A stretch of 64,000 nt of DNA from Faecalicatena faecalis. Its GTDB lineage: Bacteria; Bacillota; Clostridia; Lachnospirales; Lachnospiraceae. The position numbers and the translations under genes are program-made. Positions 63,452 to 64,000 of the stretch are shown piece after piece; positions within the stretch are counted from its first letter, which is position 1; each line of letters begins with the position of its first letter. The notes below the pieces were generated by a model. The model was given only the letters and a program-made list of their open reading frames with translations. It ran no database searches and was not told the origin of the DNA. The DNA is taken from NCBI RefSeq assembly GCF_012524165.2, contig NZ_JABACJ020000002.1, positions 248,001 through 312,000 on the forward strand. Direction: 5' to 3'.

Positions 63452-64000
63452 TTATCTGATGAAATGAGTCGGTGTGACCTTCTCCTTTTTGGGCAGCCCA
63501 AAAGCTTCTTTGCCGAGCTGGATGCTCTTCATCAGAAATGCCATATTCCTTGCAAGGGTCCGCATCGTCTGGAGGCCTTCTGCATCCTGCAGCGCTTCCC
63601 CCGGTGTCCTGCCGTGAATACTATTCCAGTACTGGCTGGATGCGACCGGCATTCCTGCAATGGTGAAATACTTGTTCAGTTCATCAAACGTCGCTGACAG
63701 ACCGCCTCTTCTTGCCGCTACAACACTCGCCCCGACCTTCATCGTTTTATCAAATAAGGTACTATAGAACAAACGATCCAGAAGTGCGACCAGAGTCGCA
63801 TTCGCCGATGCATAATAGACTGGGCTGGCAGCTACCAGACCGTCACAGTCTTCAAACTTCGGAGCGATTTCATTGACCGCATCATCAAATACACATTTTC
63901 CCTTCTCGCTGCAGGAATTGCAGGCGATGCATCCCCGGATATCCTTGTTTCCCACCTGCACAATCTCCACTTCAATGCCTTCCTCCGCGAAGACCTTCTC
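63452..64000 (-). CDS. flavodoxin-like NAD(P)H/FMN oxidoreductase (5' end cut by window)
   Basis: The last 182 or so residues of a flavin oxidoreductase; the frame runs off base 64000 reading EKVFAEEGIEVEIVQVGNKD. Typical of the NADPH-dependent FMN reductase/iron-sulfur flavoprotein group: GCIACNSCSEKGKCVFDD (cysteine cluster), DGLVAASPVYYASANATLVA (the SPVYY flavin loop), and GGLSATFDELNKYFTIAGMPV. It lies 61 bases upstream of the first RpiR gene on the same strand. The CxxCxxxxxxC cysteines may bind a cluster as in ISF proteins. Physiological substrate unknown. Confidence 0.88.
   Translation of the reverse strand, partial: EKVFAEEGIEVEIVQVGNKDIRGCIACNSCSEKGKCVFDDAVNEIAPKFEDCDGLVAASPVYYASANATLVALLDRLFYSTLFDKTMKVGASVVAARRGGLSATFDELNKYFTIAGMPVASSQYWNSIHGRTPGEALQDAEGLQTMRTLARNMAFLMKSIQLGKEAFGLPKKEKVTPTHFIR

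Overview
The window looks like the chromosome of a spore-forming anaerobic Firmicute, most likely a gut Lachnospiraceae (Clostridium cluster XIVa). This is inferred from moderate GC, strong AGGAGG ribosome sites, many PTS, RpiR, PocR/AraC, AgrC/LytTR and ECF/DUF4179 genes, a short [FeFe]-hydrogenase-like protein and large EvgS-like hybrid kinases. No rRNA, tRNA, CRISPR array, intact insertion sequence or prophage was seen.

Layout. 1-3.4 kb: the end of ulaG (ascorbate-6-phosphate lactonase) and a BglG-type PTS-controlled regulator. 3.5-8.3 kb: an ABC efflux operon whose first gene fuses a MerR DNA-binding domain to an FtsX/MacB permease, preceded by a promoter with the 19-bp spacer typical of MerR targets. 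8.4-17.9 kb: a sugar or polyol locus made of a ribose-type ABC importer plus Zn-dehydrogenase operon and an aldolase, FGGY kinase and DUF4432 operon, with a PocR/AraC regulator between them; the kinase carries a one-base frameshift. 18-26.2 kb: an OmpR-type two-component system, a DedA protein, and an AgrC/LytTR pair divergent from a Bce-like ABC transporter. 26.3-33.5 kb: hydrogenase-like protein, a decayed Rpn-type transposase, a BvgS-like hybrid kinase, an ECF sigma factor with a DUF4179 anti-sigma candidate, and a small XRE regulator followed by an array of RNA hairpins. 33.7-41.7 kb: adenine deaminase, a TetR/membrane-protein pair sharing an operator, a V4R sensor with a diguanylate cyclase, IMP dehydrogenase and a dicarboxylate or glutamate-type symporter.

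42-48.5 kb is the most distinctive part. A cobalamin-binding sensor carrying the CarH-type Wx9EH light-sensor signature is translationally linked to an EAL phosphodiesterase. Beside it lie three surface-type proteins with no signal peptide (one with 33 cysteines in 325 residues, one of 100 residues, one SdrB/DUF11-repeat protein) that all end in, or consist of, the same roughly 65-residue helical domain. Lack of export signals and a SigmaK-like -10 element suggest spore-surface proteins made in the mother cell.

48.6-57.1 kb holds another EvgS-like kinase, a dCache diguanylate cyclase and a hybrid kinase, so c-di-GMP and phosphorelay signalling dominate the second half. 57.2-63.4 kb is an alpha-glucoside PTS operon (HAD phosphatase, GH13 glucosidase, EIIBCA) with two tandem RpiR regulators, and the window ends in a flavodoxin-like oxidoreductase. 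Gene products were recognised by reading the translations; no database search was run.
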